Notes: generated by a model not told the origin, from the sequence alone. Positions 51,545 to 60,482 are shown, counted from the first letter of the stretch. The stretch: 64,000 bases of DNA from Sva-07 sp963715285 (GCA_963715285.1 CAVQRU010000010.1:124001-188000); one strand, 5' to 3'. Numbers and translations are program-made.

Positions 51545-51550
51545 TGCTTC

Positions 51551-53104
51551 ATGGGGAGCGTCTCGTCGGTCCCGGGCTTGACCAACGCCCGCCTCCGGGC
51601 GGTGCTCGGCGCGCTCATCCTGGCGGTGCTGCTGGCGTCGATGGAGATCTCGATCATCGCCACCGCGCTGCCGACGATCGCCGGCGAGTTCAACGCGTTC
51701 GAGAGTTTCGCCTGGGTCGGCACGGCGTACATCGCCACCGCTGCGATCGGAACGCCGTTGATGGGGAAGCTCGGGGATCTCTACGGGCGCCGCATGATCT
51801 TTCTGCTCACGCTGACGCTCTTCATGGTCGGGTCGCTGTTGTGCGGATTCTCGCAGTCGATGAACCAGCTGATCGCCGCCCGGGCGGTCCAGGGTCTGGG
51901 CGGTGGCGCGATCCAGGCGCTGGCGTTCGCCATCCTCGGCGACATCCTCCCGCCCCGCGAACGGGGTCGCTACATCGGCTACTTCACGTTGGCCTTCGTG
52001 GGGGCGGCGTTGTTCGGTCCGCTGATCGGCGGGCTCATCATCGACAACTGGACCTGGCCGTGGATCTTCTTCATCAACGTGCCGCTCGTCGCGATCGTCA
52101 GCGTCATCAGTTACTTCGCGCTGGACCTGCCGTTCCCGCGCCGCAAGGCCCGGCTCGACGTCGGCGGGGCCGTGTTGTTGGCGTTGACGATCGGCGGATT
52201 GATGATCGCACTGGAGGTCGGTGGCACGGACGGCTGGAGCGAGCCACACGTGATCGCCATGTTCGTCGGGGTCGTCGTCGGTGTGGTGTTGTTCGTCCTC
52301 GTCGAGCGGCGGGCGGTCGAACCGATGATCCCGCTGCACTTGTTCGGCAATCGGGTGGTGCTGATGTGCATCATCGCCGGGGCGTGCGCCGGCACGATCG
52401 CGTTCGGGGCCGCGCAGTTCCTCCCCTTGTACTTCCAGGACTCGCTGTTCGTGTCGCCCACCGAGTCCGGGTTGCGCATGCTCCCGCAGATGCTCGGGGT
52501 CACCCTCGGCACGTTCGGGATCGGGCGGCTCATCCTGCTGACCGGCCGCTACAAGACGTACCCGGTGGTGGGATCGACGGTCGCTGCGGCCGGTCTCTTC
52601 GCCATCAGCTTCATCACCGGTTCGACGCCGTACGCGTTGTTGGTCGTGCCGATGATCGCCACCGGTTTCGGCATGGCGGCGGTGTTCACGACGACGTCGA
52701 TCGCCACGCAGAACGCCGTGGAGTTCTCCGATCTCGGTGTCGCCACTGCGACGATCATGTTCTTTCGCACGCTCGGCGGTGCGATCGGTCTGGCGGCGTT
52801 CGGAACGATCCTGAACGCGACGATCCGGCGCGAGATTCCGGCCCGCCTGGCGATCAGCCCCGATGACGCGACGGGGTTGATCCGCGAGCCTGCCGACATC
52901 GCCGCCCTTCCGGCGGCGAGTCGCGAGGCGGTGGTCGAGAGCCTGGCGTCGGGTGTCGGACTGATCTATCTCGTGTGTGCGGGCGTGATGATCGTCAGCC
53001 TGGTCGCGTCGATCCTGATGCCGGAACGGACGTTGCGTCCGAGGGCCGGCATCTCCGACGCCCTCGAACAAGCCGCCACACCGTCTGAGCTGTCACGCCC
53101 CTGA
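51551..53104 (+). CDS. MFS drug:H+ antiporter, DHA2 (EmrB/QacA) family
   Basis: A 517-residue integral membrane protein, with about 14 hydrophobic segments. Motifs are LASMEISIIATALPTIAGEF (TM1), GKLGDLYGRR (motif A), RAVQGLGGGAIQALAFAILG (motif B/C region) and GPLIGGLIIDNWTWPWIFFI. It should export lipophilic or cationic compounds with proton exchange. The substrate is unknown. It is a single gene. Confidence 0.9.
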   Translation: MGSVSSVPGLTNARLRAVLGALILAVLLASMEISIIATALPTIAGEFNAFESFAWVGTAYIATAAIGTPLMGKLGDLYGRRMIFLLTLTLFMVGSLLCGFSQSMNQLIAARAVQGLGGGAIQALAFAILGDILPPRERGRYIGYFTLAFVGAALFGPLIGGLIIDNWTWPWIFFINVPLVAIVSVISYFALDLPFPRRKARLDVGGAVLLALTIGGLMIALEVGGTDGWSEPHVIAMFVGVVVGVVLFVLVERRAVEPMIPLHLFGNRVVLMCIIAGACAGTIAFGAAQFLPLYFQDSLFVSPTESGLRMLPQMLGVTLGTFGIGRLILLTGRYKTYPVVGSTVAAAGLFAISFITGSTPYALLVVPMIATGFGMAAVFTTTSIATQNAVEFSDLGVATATIMFFRTLGGAIGLAAFGTILNATIRREIPARLAISPDDATGLIREPADIAALPAASREAVVESLASGVGLIYLVCAGVMIVSLVASILMPERTLRPRAGISDALEQAATPSELSRP

Positions 53105-53296
53105 CGGCGGCACGGCGTCGTCGCCACACCCGTCGGTCATGTTGGGCGACGGCTCCGAACCCGACGAACCGACTCCCCGAGGGGTCGAAGCCGATCGCGA
53201 GTCTCGACGCTCACCTGGGTCAGGTGGGCGGCGTGAGGAACGTGCACGTCGGGCCGCTCGCCCGGGCCAGGCGGAGATCGAGCGTGACCAGTGCAT

Positions 53297-53821
53297 TCAC
53301 GCCTCCCAGAAGCAGGCTTCGCAGGGCGAGTCGGCGCCGAACACGTCGACCGTGACGGGCCAGCGCTCGTCGAACACCATCACGGTCTGCAGGGTGGTCG
53401 ACAGCAGGCGGGCGATCACGACGGGGTCGGCGACATCGTGGTCGCTCCACCAGTTCTCCGGAAGCCTGCGATCGTCGCCGAGCGTGTCCGGGTGCCGGAA
53501 CCCGAGCGTTGCGAGCACCTGGTCCTCGGATTCGCCGAGGCGGAAGTCGCCCTCGAGGTAGGCGTTGCCGGAGGCTTCGAGGTGGGCGTGCCCGTGGCCG
53601 AGCATCAGCTGCACGTAGCGCTGATTGTGCTCCTGGGTGATGACCAGGCAGTGCACGGGTCCCACGACCAGCCGGGCGAGCAGGCGGGTGAACGACGCCG
53701 TCCATGCGGGCCATCCGCCACCGTCACGAGGAGTGACCGAGTACGTCCGGGTCTCGGTACGGGTGACCTCGACGGCGCAGCGACAGGTGTCGGAGCGTTC
53801 GGTGATCGTGTCGGTGTCCAC
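53297..53821 (-). CDS. YbjN/T3SS-chaperone-like protein with C-terminal cysteine pair
   Basis: A 174-residue protein with SFTRLLARLVVGPVHCLVIT, NQRYVQLMLGHGHAHLEASG and NAYLEGDFRLGESEDQVLATLGF, resembling actinobacterial YbjN-like peptide-binding chaperones. The tail VFGADSPCEACFWEA carries a CxxC pair, unusual and possibly metal- or redox-active. GTG 53821 is chosen because CATACT ends six bases upstream. Confidence 0.65.
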   Translation of the reverse strand: MDTDTITERSDTCRCAVEVTRTETRTYSVTPRDGGGWPAWTASFTRLLARLVVGPVHCLVITQEHNQRYVQLMLGHGHAHLEASGNAYLEGDFRLGESEDQVLATLGFRHPDTLGDDRRLPENWWSDHDVADPVVIARLLSTTLQTVMVFDERWPVTVDVFGADSPCEACFWEA

Positions 53822-53827
53822 ATGATC

Positions 53828-53833
53828 AGTATG
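53828..53833 (-). promoter_or_regulatory. -10 box CATACT, leaderless promoter
   Basis: The box ends six bases before GTG 53821. Confidence 0.45.
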
Positions 53834-53933
53834 AACAAGGGGTCTGTCAGGGTTGGCGGGCCGGCGACCGCCCAGACGAGCCGTCGTCCCGACGTCTTGG
53901 GATCTGAACTCGGCCGGTGCGAAGGTGGCGGCG

Positions 53934-54875
53934 ATGCCACGACTCCGGCGGCGGGATGCGATCACGGTGCGACGACACGAACGGCGCCGCGCCGCTCTGG
54001 CCGGGCTGATCACTGCGGCCCTGCTCGCCGGTTGCACCTCGGCGAGTCCTGACGGCGCCACCGCTGGCGAATCCTCGGTCGAGAACCGCGCTTCCAGCCT
54101 TCCCCCGACCAGTGCAATCGAGGAGACGGACACCTGGCGCGGCACCGAGATCGTCGACGGCGACACGCTCTACGTCTCGGGTCCGCTCGGGGAGCTGGAG
54201 GTCAGGATCATCGGCGTCAACACGCCGGAGTCTGGCGAGTGCTTCGGCGAGGAGGCGACCGATGCCCTCGCCGAGTTGGTGACCGGGAACGACCTGGTGC
54301 TGGTGGTCGACCGATCCGACGTCGACCAGTTCGGGCGCGCGCTGCGCTACGTGGAGACCACCGATGGTGTCGACGTCGGTGCCGAGCTCGTCGCCGACGG
54401 GTTCGCGATCGCCCGTCGGTATCCGCCCGACGACGCCCGCGCCGACACCTACGCCGAGCTGCAGCGGGCCGCGCAGCGAGAGGGCCGTGGCCTCTGGGCG
54501 CCGGACGCGTGCGGAGCGAGCAATCTCGACGGCGTCGAGATCGTCATCGACGTCAACGCCGACGCGCCCGGCGACGACGGCGTGAACCTGAACGGTGAGT
54601 GGGTGCGGTTCACGAACGCCGGGGCCGAGGCTGTCGATTTCGACGGCTGGGAGGTCGCCGACGAATCGGCGTCGCACCGCTACACGTTCACCGATCTGCG
54701 GCTGGAACCCGGCGCGGAGGTGACCCTGTTCAGCGGCTGCGGCCCCGACGACGAGACCGCCCGCTACTGGTGCATGTCGGGCAGCGCCGTGTGGAACAAC
54801 AGCGGCGACACCGTGTTCCTGCGCGACGGGAACGGCAACATCGTCACCTCGCTGTCGTACGGCGACTCCGGTTGA
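53934..54875 (+). CDS. Secreted thermonuclease-like lipoprotein with lamin-tail domain
   Basis: A 313-residue protein. A basic N-terminus and hydrophobic stretch end in the lipobox LLAGC. A staphylococcal nuclease domain follows (IVDGDTLYVSGP, IIGVNTPESGECFGEEA with catalytic Arg/Glu region, DVDQFGRALRYV), then a lamin-tail domain (GEWVRFTNAGAEAVDFDGWEV, LFSGCGPDDETARYWC) at about 200-313. This is a surface nuclease for extracellular DNA or RNA. AAGGTGG lies before ATG 53934. Confidence 0.88.
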   Translation: MPRLRRRDAITVRRHERRRAALAGLITAALLAGCTSASPDGATAGESSVENRASSLPPTSAIEETDTWRGTEIVDGDTLYVSGPLGELEVRIIGVNTPESGECFGEEATDALAELVTGNDLVLVVDRSDVDQFGRALRYVETTDGVDVGAELVADGFAIARRYPPDDARADTYAELQRAAQREGRGLWAPDACGASNLDGVEIVIDVNADAPGDDGVNLNGEWVRFTNAGAEAVDFDGWEVADESASHRYTFTDLRLEPGAEVTLFSGCGPDDETARYWCMSGSAVWNNSGDTVFLRDGNGNIVTSLSYGDSG

Positions 54876-54890
54876 ACTCGGGTGCTCGGT

Positions 54891-55418
54891 TCAGGTGGCG
54901 AAGCCCTCGGGCATCGTCGTCGCGTGTCCGTCCGCGACGGTGAGCCGTTCGATGTCGATGACCCGATCGGGGTGGCCGGCGAGGAGTTCGGTGCGGGTCG
55001 CAGCGACGAATCCGGCACCGGTGAAGCCGGGCGCCATCGTGCAGCCGAACAGCCCGTAGGTGCCCTCGGGATGGAGTTCGCCGGCCTGCCACGTGCCGGC
55101 CGGAACGACGTACTGCACGAGGTGCCCGGCGGTGGCGTCGGGGCCGAGCCAGACGTCGGTCGAGGTGCCGGCGGCGTGCAGGAGCACCAGGCGGATCGGG
55201 TCGCCGCCGTAGAAGTGCCAGATCTCGTCGGTCGGCAGCCGGTGGAACAGCGAGCGCGACAGCGGGTCGTGGGCGTACATCCCGATCATCGCCGTGCCGA
55301 CCGGACCGCCCTCAGGTGTGTTCGCCTCGGACCGGTACGTGCTGGCGAACAGCGTGCCCTCGACCGGCAACGGCTCGAGCCCGTAGTGCTCGATCAGGCG
55401 CTCGACGACCGCGTCCAC
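54891..55418 (-). CDS. DUF985 cupin-like protein
   Basis: A 175-residue beta-barrel protein with LIEHYGLEPLPVEG, SLFHRLPTDEIWHFYGG, PIRLVLL and YVVPAGTWQAGEL, ending GYGLFGCTMAPGF-like (GTYGLFGCTMAPGF), characteristic of the DUF985 cupin family. Function is unknown; it may bind a sugar or small ligand. GTG 55418 is chosen because TACGTT ends six bases upstream. Confidence 0.87.
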   Translation of the reverse strand: MDAVVERLIEHYGLEPLPVEGTLFASTYRSEANTPEGGPVGTAMIGMYAHDPLSRSLFHRLPTDEIWHFYGGDPIRLVLLHAAGTSTDVWLGPDATAGHLVQYVVPAGTWQAGELHPEGTYGLFGCTMAPGFTGAGFVAATRTELLAGHPDRVIDIERLTVADGHATTMPEGFAT

Positions 55419-55424
55419 GAACCC

Positions 55425-55430
55425 AACGTA
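55425..55430 (-). promoter_or_regulatory. -10 box TACGTT, leaderless promoter
   Basis: The box ends six bases before GTG 55418 of the DUF985 gene. Confidence 0.5.
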
Positions 55431-55489
55431 GCGAGGGCGGTCACCGCATCGATCTGCGGGAGACGTCAGGCGGCCGGCGTGGCCAGCAG

Positions 55490-55855
55490 GTGATCTCGCG
55501 CAACGTCGTCGCCGCGCCCGTTCCCGACCCGTCGACGCTGGGCGGCAGCATGGTGGGACGGGCGATCGTCGGCACCCACGTGATCGGGGTGAAGGACGGC
55601 GAGCCGCGCGAGATCTTCAGCTATCAGCTGTGTGACGCGCAGGACATCATGGCCCGCTTCGGGCTGCAGCCCGTGGGCTGGCAGACGGGGTTCAACGCAG
55701 TGGTCGCGATGGAGCTGCTCGCGGAAAGCGTCTGGCAGGACACCGGTGTGCGGTCGGCCGAGCAGTTCGATCCCGACCCGTACCTCGCCATCATGGACCG
55801 CGACGGGATCCACCACGCCACGATCGACATCCCCCCGGGCGAAGCGTTCGCCTGA
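55490..55855 (+). pseudogene. Remnant of a saccharopine dehydrogenase-family gene (C-terminal part)
   Basis: The frame encodes about 120 residues matching only the C-terminal end of saccharopine/carboxynorspermidine dehydrogenase-like enzymes: IVGTHVIGVKDGEPREIF, YQLCDAQDIMARFGLQ, WQTGFNAVVAMELLAESVW and FDPDPYLAIM. The Rossmann N-terminal two thirds are missing, no SD or -10 box precedes the GTG at 55490, and the upstream sequence is not related. It is most likely a deletion remnant. Confidence 0.65.
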
Positions 55856-55995
55856 GCATCTGTCTCGTCCGAACGGGAACGCCGTTGCCGGGTCTCGAGG
55901 TCGTCCGGATCCTGGTGGGTGAGCAGGGCGCTGTTCACCTCGACTGACATGAGATTCGGCGCGACAGTCAGCTGATCTGCGCGCCGCCTCCGGTC

Positions 55996-56796
55996 TCAGG
56001 CGGCGGTGGTGACGTCCGGCTTGCGGCCGCTCACCAGCAGGAAGTGGACGGAGGCGAAGAAGCCGTCGATCTCCGCGGCCTGCTCGAGGTCGGCTTGGAA
56101 GCGACGCGACTGATCGTTCGTGATCAGGCCGGCCTCCTCGGCCTCGCGAACCACGCGATCGAGCAGGAACGTCCGGGAGAACACACCCAGGTCGTCGACC
56201 GCGAGGGGCACGACCTCGATCGCGACGTCGTCGAGGCCGGCCGCCTTGAACCAGCGGTACAGCGAACGTCCAGCGAACGGACTGTTGATCATCGACTGGT
56301 AGTACTCGGCAACACGTCGTTCGACCTCGGGGACCTCGCTGGCGATGCTGACCGACCCGTAGTCGGTGTCGAGCACGACGATCCGACCCCCGGGGCGGGT
56401 CACGCGGATCATCTCGGCGAGTCCCGCCCACGGGTCGGGCAGGTGCTGGAAGACCCGCTCGCTCCGACACGCGTCGAAGACGTCGCCGTCGAACGGCAGC
56501 GCAGCGGCGTCGGCCTGCCGATGCAGCACCAGGTCCTCCAGGCCGGCGGACGCTGCCCGCGCGTTCGCCTCCTCGACCATCTCAGGGTCGAAGTCGACGC
56601 CGTGGACCTGACCCGTGTCACCGACGAGGTCAGCGAGTGCGATGGTGTCGGAACCAGGCCCGCAGCCGAGGTCGAGCACCCGGTGCCCTGCCTGCACCTC
56701 CATGAGTTCATAGGTTCGTCGCTTCGCCGCGGACAGCATCTGCGTCGCCGCGTCGAGGTACGCGGAGTCGACGTATCCGGAGTAGTCGGTTCCCAT
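55996..56796 (-). CDS. Class I SAM-dependent methyltransferase
   Basis: A 266-residue enzyme with motif I HRVLDLGCGPGSDTIALA, VHGVDFDPEMV, LPFDGDVFDACRSERVFQHL and IRVTRPGGRIVVLDTDYG. It resembles UbiE/type 11 methyltransferases; the substrate is unknown. ATG 56796 is favoured, with TAGCCA six bases upstream; GTG 56802 is in frame. Confidence 0.83.
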   Translation of the reverse strand: MGTDYSGYVDSAYLDAATQMLSAAKRRTYELMEVQAGHRVLDLGCGPGSDTIALADLVGDTGQVHGVDFDPEMVEEANARAASAGLEDLVLHRQADAAALPFDGDVFDACRSERVFQHLPDPWAGLAEMIRVTRPGGRIVVLDTDYGSVSIASEVPEVERRVAEYYQSMINSPFAGRSLYRWFKAAGLDDVAIEVVPLAVDDLGVFSRTFLLDRVVREAEEAGLITNDQSRRFQADLEQAAEIDGFFASVHFLLVSGRKPDVTTAA

Positions 56797-56906
56797 ACCC
56801 ACTGGCTACTACATCACGATGAGGCGGGGCCCGGAAGTCACGGACGGTCGGCCTTCGGATGTCGGGTTCGACTGCGGATGTCCCGTACTTGCGCGAGGAG
56901 ACGGCT

Positions 56907-56912
56907 TACCTT
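56907..56912 (+). promoter_or_regulatory. -10 box TACCTT, leaderless promoter
   Basis: The box ends six bases before ATG 56919 of the HNH gene. Confidence 0.6.
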
Positions 56913-56918
56913 TGCGCC

Positions 56919-57326
56919 ATGGCCGCGAACCGGACTCGCCGGAAGCGAGCTGCGACGAGGCGTCAGCGGCGCATGAAACGCGCCGTGAACGATCTCACCG
57001 ACGATCAGTGGGCTGCCCTGAAGGCGGCGTGGGGTGGGTGTGCCTACTGCGGCGAGTCGACGTCGCCGATGCAACGCGACTGTGTGTTGGCGCTGTCGCG
57101 CGGCGGTCGATACACGCTCGACAACGTCGTGCCGGCGTGTGGGTCGTGCAACGCGAGCAAGTGCAACGACGAAGTCACCGGCTGGCTCCGCCGGAAGCGG
57201 CTCGACGAGCGCGCCTTTCTGCTCCGACACATCGAGATCAGCCGTGACCTCATCGAGCGGTTCGGCTCCGGACCCGCCGACGAGATCACGCCGGAGACGG
57301 GCGCAACGGACGAACCGGGCCCCTGA
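56919..57326 (+). CDS. HNH endonuclease-like protein
   Basis: A 135-residue protein with a strongly basic N-terminus (RTRRKRAATRRQRR), a zinc-binding CAYC and ACGSCNASK, and the HNH core DCVLALSRGGRYTLDN. The first His of the usual DH(V/I) is Cys here; the Asn and the second pair are kept. It may be a structure-specific nuclease or a changed DNA-binding version. It is a stand-alone gene. Confidence 0.8.
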   Translation: MAANRTRRKRAATRRQRRMKRAVNDLTDDQWAALKAAWGGCAYCGESTSPMQRDCVLALSRGGRYTLDNVVPACGSCNASKCNDEVTGWLRRKRLDERAFLLRHIEISRDLIERFGSGPADEITPETGATDEPGP

Positions 57327-57348
57327 GCCGAGTTCGCCCGCGGACGCG

Positions 57349-58425
57349 TCAATTCGTTGCGGCGGTTCGCGACGCGAGCAGCTCGCGGACGCGTGGGGCG
57401 ACCTCGGTGCCGTACAGCTCGATGCTGCGCATCATCGTCTCGTGCGGCAGCGTGCCGGCGGAGTACTTCATGTCGAACCGGCCGGCGCCGAGCACGTCGA
57501 CGGTGGCGGCGATCTTGCGGGCGACGGTCTCGGGCGAACCGGTGTGCAGTGCACCGTCGGGTCCAGCGGCCTGCTCGAACTCGGCCCGCGTCGAGGGTGG
57601 CCATCCGCGCTCGGCCCCGATGCGGTCGCGCATCGGCTTCCAATGGGGCCACAGTTCCTCGAGTGCCTGCTCGTCGGTCGGTGCGACGTGGCCGGGTGAG
57701 TGGACGCCGACCGGGATGGATCCGTGGCCGAACTGTTCGAGGGCACGGTGGTAGAGGTCGACGAACGGGGCGAAGCGTGCCGGTGACCCGCCGATGATGG
57801 CGAGCATCAGCGGCAGGCCGTGGCGGGCGGCGCGCACGACCGACTCGGGGCTGCCGCCGACGCCGACCCACGCTCGCAGGCCACCCTCGGTACGGGGGTA
57901 CACCTGGAGGCCCGGCACCGCCGCTCGTGTCGTGCCGCTCCAGGTGACGGGCTCCTCGCGGAGCAGGTGGGTGAACAGGTCGAGCTTCTCCTCGAACAGC
58001 TCCTCGTAGCGCTCGAGCGGGTACCCGAACAGCGGGAACGACTCGGTGAAGGAGCCACGTCCGAGGATCACCTCGGCGCGTCCGTTCGACACGGCGTCGA
58101 CGGTGGCGAAGCGCTGGAAGACGCGGATCGGGTCGTCGGAGCTGAGCACTGTGACCGCGGAGCCGAGGCGGATCCGTTCGGTGCGGGCGGCGATGGCGGC
58201 GAGCACGGTCTCGGGTGACGAGATCGCGAAGTCGGCGCGGTGGTGTTCGCCGACGCCGAAGAAGTCCAGACCGAGGCGGTCGGCGAGGACGGCCTCGTCG
58301 ACCACGTTGCGGATCACCTCTGCCTCGCCCAGGCGCCGGCCGTCGGCATCCACCGTGACGTCACCGAAGGTGTCGAGGCCGAGTTCGACGGTGGGAGCCT
58401 CAGTGGAGGAAGTAATTGTGCTCAC
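57349..58425 (-). CDS. LLM-class flavin-dependent oxidoreductase
   Basis: A 358-residue luciferase-like monooxygenase family protein: DEAVLADRLGLDFFGVGEHH, SSPETVLAAIAARTERIRLGSAVTVLSSDDP, GRAEVILGRGSFTESFPLFG and VGVGGSPESVVRAA. Members use FMN or F420; this GEHH-type subgroup is common in actinobacteria and of unknown substrate. The GTG start at 58425 lies inside an AT-rich dyad (58410-58433). Confidence 0.88.
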   Translation of the reverse strand: MSTITSSTEAPTVELGLDTFGDVTVDADGRRLGEAEVIRNVVDEAVLADRLGLDFFGVGEHHRADFAISSPETVLAAIAARTERIRLGSAVTVLSSDDPIRVFQRFATVDAVSNGRAEVILGRGSFTESFPLFGYPLERYEELFEEKLDLFTHLLREEPVTWSGTTRAAVPGLQVYPRTEGGLRAWVGVGGSPESVVRAARHGLPLMLAIIGGSPARFAPFVDLYHRALEQFGHGSIPVGVHSPGHVAPTDEQALEELWPHWKPMRDRIGAERGWPPSTRAEFEQAAGPDGALHTGSPETVARKIAATVDVLGAGRFDMKYSAGTLPHETMMRSIELYGTEVAPRVRELLASRTAATN

Positions 58426-58433
58426 AAGTAATT
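58410..58433. promoter_or_regulatory. Operator-like repeat over the LLM gene start
   Basis: AAGTAATT-GTGCTCAC-AAGTAATT: an 8-bp direct repeat flanks the near-palindrome GTGCTCAC, which contains the GTG start codon on the minus strand. It is a sharp AT-rich island in a GC-rich window and so a likely repressor site. Confidence 0.55.
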
Positions 58434-58558
58434 CAACCGGTATCCGTCCGTCTGCATTCCCCGTGTCGGCCCGCCCGTCGCGGCGTCGGCGCAGGCTCGC
58501 AGAAACTGGGTGACCGCCTCGGTGTTCGGGCGTAGGGTTCGGGGGGAGGAGGGACTCG

Positions 58559-58903
58559 ATGGACACGCCGAGCGAGGTGTACCGACGATCAGACACCGAT
58601 CGGGTGATCGAGTGCGCTGTGGGCGACACCTTCGGGATCGAGCTCGTCGAGAACGCGACGACCGGGTTCCGGTGGCTCCTGACCTCCGACGACGTCGTGG
58701 TCGTCGTCGCCGAGCACGTGCGAGCACCCGATCCGATGATCCCGGGCGCCGCCGGCGCACGCGTGTGGACGATGCGCGCCGAACGTCCCGGCAGGGGCGC
58801 ACTCGAGTTCGTGTCGCGTCAACCCTGGGAGCCCGAGGGCCCGGCTGCCGACCGGGTCGTCTTCGACATCGTGGTCGCGGGCGGCGGGCGCAGCGAGGAG
58901 TGA
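58559..58903 (+). CDS. Chagasin-like cysteine protease inhibitor (I42 family)
   Basis: A 114-residue protein with the loops of the chagasin/ICP family: GIELVENATTGFRW (NATTGF, residues 32-37, for the usual NPTTGF), RPGRG (76-80) and RQPWE (87-91). Chagasins block papain-family peptidases by inserting these loops in the active site. It has no signal peptide. It lies convergent to and 50 bp from the operon encoding a papain-like peptidase, an obvious target. TAGGGT at 58532 and GGAGG precede the ATG. Confidence 0.82.
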   Translation: MDTPSEVYRRSDTDRVIECAVGDTFGIELVENATTGFRWLLTSDDVVVVVAEHVRAPDPMIPGAAGARVWTMRAERPGRGALEFVSRQPWEPEGPAADRVVFDIVVAGGGRSEE

Positions 58904-58952
58904 ACCGACCGACCGTCGGTCGATCACTCCTCGCCGCCCCGGCGCCGTCCCG

Positions 58953-59360
58953 TCACCAGACGTAGATCTCGTGGACGTGGTTGTCGCTCTCGACCCGCAC
59001 CGACGCGTTGCGGTTGTCGGCCTTCGCGTGCGATGCGAGGATCGTCATCGCGACGACGGCGTTCTCGCTCGCCGGGTGGATGCGACGCCACCCGGTGCCC
59101 TGCACGTTGATCCAGGAGTTCTTGTTCGCCGCGTTGGACCAGACGCCGACGATCTTCTTGTTCGTCAGCCACGCGGTGATGCCGGTGTCGCCGGCCGCTG
59201 CGGTCTCCTCGGGTGGGATCAGCTGAGGTGGTGACGCCGCCGTCGCGCTGCCGGTGATCGCTTCGCTGAATGCTTCGGACGGGCTGCCCGCGGTCGCCTC
59301 GGAGGCGAGCGGACCAAGGTGCGGGTCGGTCTGGGTGGGAGTTCCGTTTGTGTTCGTCAT
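58953..59360 (-). CDS. Stand-alone copy of the peptidase C-terminal domain, 135 aa
   Basis: Residues 1-58 are low complexity (Thr/Ala/Ser/Pro). Residues 60-135 (ITAWLTNKKIVGVWSNAANK, NSWINVQGTGWRRI, ending EIYVW) align with the C-terminal 70 residues of the papain-like peptidase just upstream (TNVKVTGLWANSADLNSW, GVGWRKV, ending EIYA). GGAGGT precedes the ATG and the gap to the peptidase stop is 15 bp, so they are co-transcribed. I know no named domain; a beta-rich binding module is likely. Confidence 0.72.
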   Translation of the reverse strand: MTNTNGTPTQTDPHLGPLASEATAGSPSEAFSEAITGSATAASPPQLIPPEETAAAGDTGITAWLTNKKIVGVWSNAANKNSWINVQGTGWRRIHPASENAVVAMTILASHAKADNRNASVRVESDNHVHEIYVW

Positions 59361-59375
59361 GGTGCTGACCTCCAG

Positions 59376-60482
59376 TCAGGCGTAGATCTCTCGGAGTTCG
59401 TTGGCGTCGTCGAGGGCGCTGATGGACGTGCCGGCGGCTTTCGCAAAGGTGAGTTGGGCGAGCATCGTCTCCGACACCGTCCGCGAGTCGTCGCAGACCT
59501 TGCGCCACCCCACGCCGCTCAGGTACGCCCAGGAGTTGAGGTCGGCGCTGTTGGCCCACAGCCCGGTGACCTTGACGTTGGTCCGCCACTGCCGGGCCGA
59601 CACGTTGGTGAGACCCCACGGCCCCGACCACGTCTCGATCGAGCACTGGCCGTACGCGATCTTGAAGTAGCCACTGTCTCCCCAGTTCGGACCCCACGAG
59701 TTCTTGCAGATCCAGCAGCCCAGCGCGTCGTCGTAGCCGATGATCTCGACGCAGTGGCCGCCGGCGGCCTCGCCGCTGACGTGGCGGTAGACACCGCTGC
59801 GGTAGCTGAAGAAGTCCTGGTAGACGACGAAGCAGCCGCTGATCGACCCGTGCGTCGCCAGCCAGTTCTTCATGTCGGCCGGTGAGGTCAGCTTCTGGTA
59901 GCCGACGACCTTGGCCATGTCGGCCTGCCAGTTGGCGTCGAGGCCGCTGCAGTTCTGGTCGCCGGCGGTGTAGGGGTAGTGGACCTCGTGGGTGATGCCG
60001 ATGTCGCGCGCCTTCTTGAAGGCGTTCTCCGGCCACCAGCCGTTGGCGCAGGTGCGACCCTCGGAGCGGGCGTGGCAGTAGAACATCTGCGCCTCGGACA
60101 GGTCGAAGGCCAGGCTCGGCTGGTTCGACTTGCGCTTGTAGGTGGTCTCCATCACGGCGACCGTGGCGAACGCGACGCACGACCCGCACGACCCCTGGTT
60201 CTTGACCGGTGTCGTGTAGTTGTTGCCGTTCAGCGCTCGATGGTCGACCTTGGACGGCGCGCCGATGTCGGTCCCCGGCGGGACCACGGCGGACAGTCCT
60301 TCCTCGAAGGCGTGCGCGGCTGCCTCGACGGTCATCTCGCCCGGGGGTGGGGCGACGCCGAGCCGGAGGACGCGCTGGTCCTCGGTGAGCGCCGTCATCG
60401 AGTTCTCCGCCCGGGTCCACGGCATCCCCGCGGACTCGAGATCGCGGTCGAGCTGTTCGAGATCCAGTGATTTCCGAGCCAT
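59376..60482 (-). CDS. Papain-like (C1A) cysteine peptidase with novel C-terminal domain
   Basis: A 368-residue peptidase. Residues 1-75 form an N-terminal, prodomain-like region without signal peptide. The C1 core has the oxyanion Gln96 and catalytic Cys102 in VKNQGSCGSCVAFA, His243 in GGHCVEIIGYDD and Asn261 in CKNSWGPNWGDSGYFKI. The last 70 residues repeat the domain of the downstream small protein. GGAGGAG precedes the ATG. The absence of a signal peptide suggests cytoplasmic action or non-classical export. Confidence 0.88.
   Translation of the reverse strand: MARKSLDLEQLDRDLESAGMPWTRAENSMTALTEDQRVLRLGVAPPPGEMTVEAAAHAFEEGLSAVVPPGTDIGAPSKVDHRALNGNNYTTPVKNQGSCGSCVAFATVAVMETTYKRKSNQPSLAFDLSEAQMFYCHARSEGRTCANGWWPENAFKKARDIGITHEVHYPYTAGDQNCSGLDANWQADMAKVVGYQKLTSPADMKNWLATHGSISGCFVVYQDFFSYRSGVYRHVSGEAAGGHCVEIIGYDDALGCWICKNSWGPNWGDSGYFKIAYGQCSIETWSGPWGLTNVSARQWRTNVKVTGLWANSADLNSWAYLSGVGWRKVCDDSRTVSETMLAQLTFAKAAGTSISALDDANELREIYA

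Noticed and set aside
55624..55950. Minus-strand frame starting MSVEVNSALLTHQDPDD
   Set aside because: It runs antisense through the saccharopine dehydrogenase remnant and has no family features after the first 30 residues.
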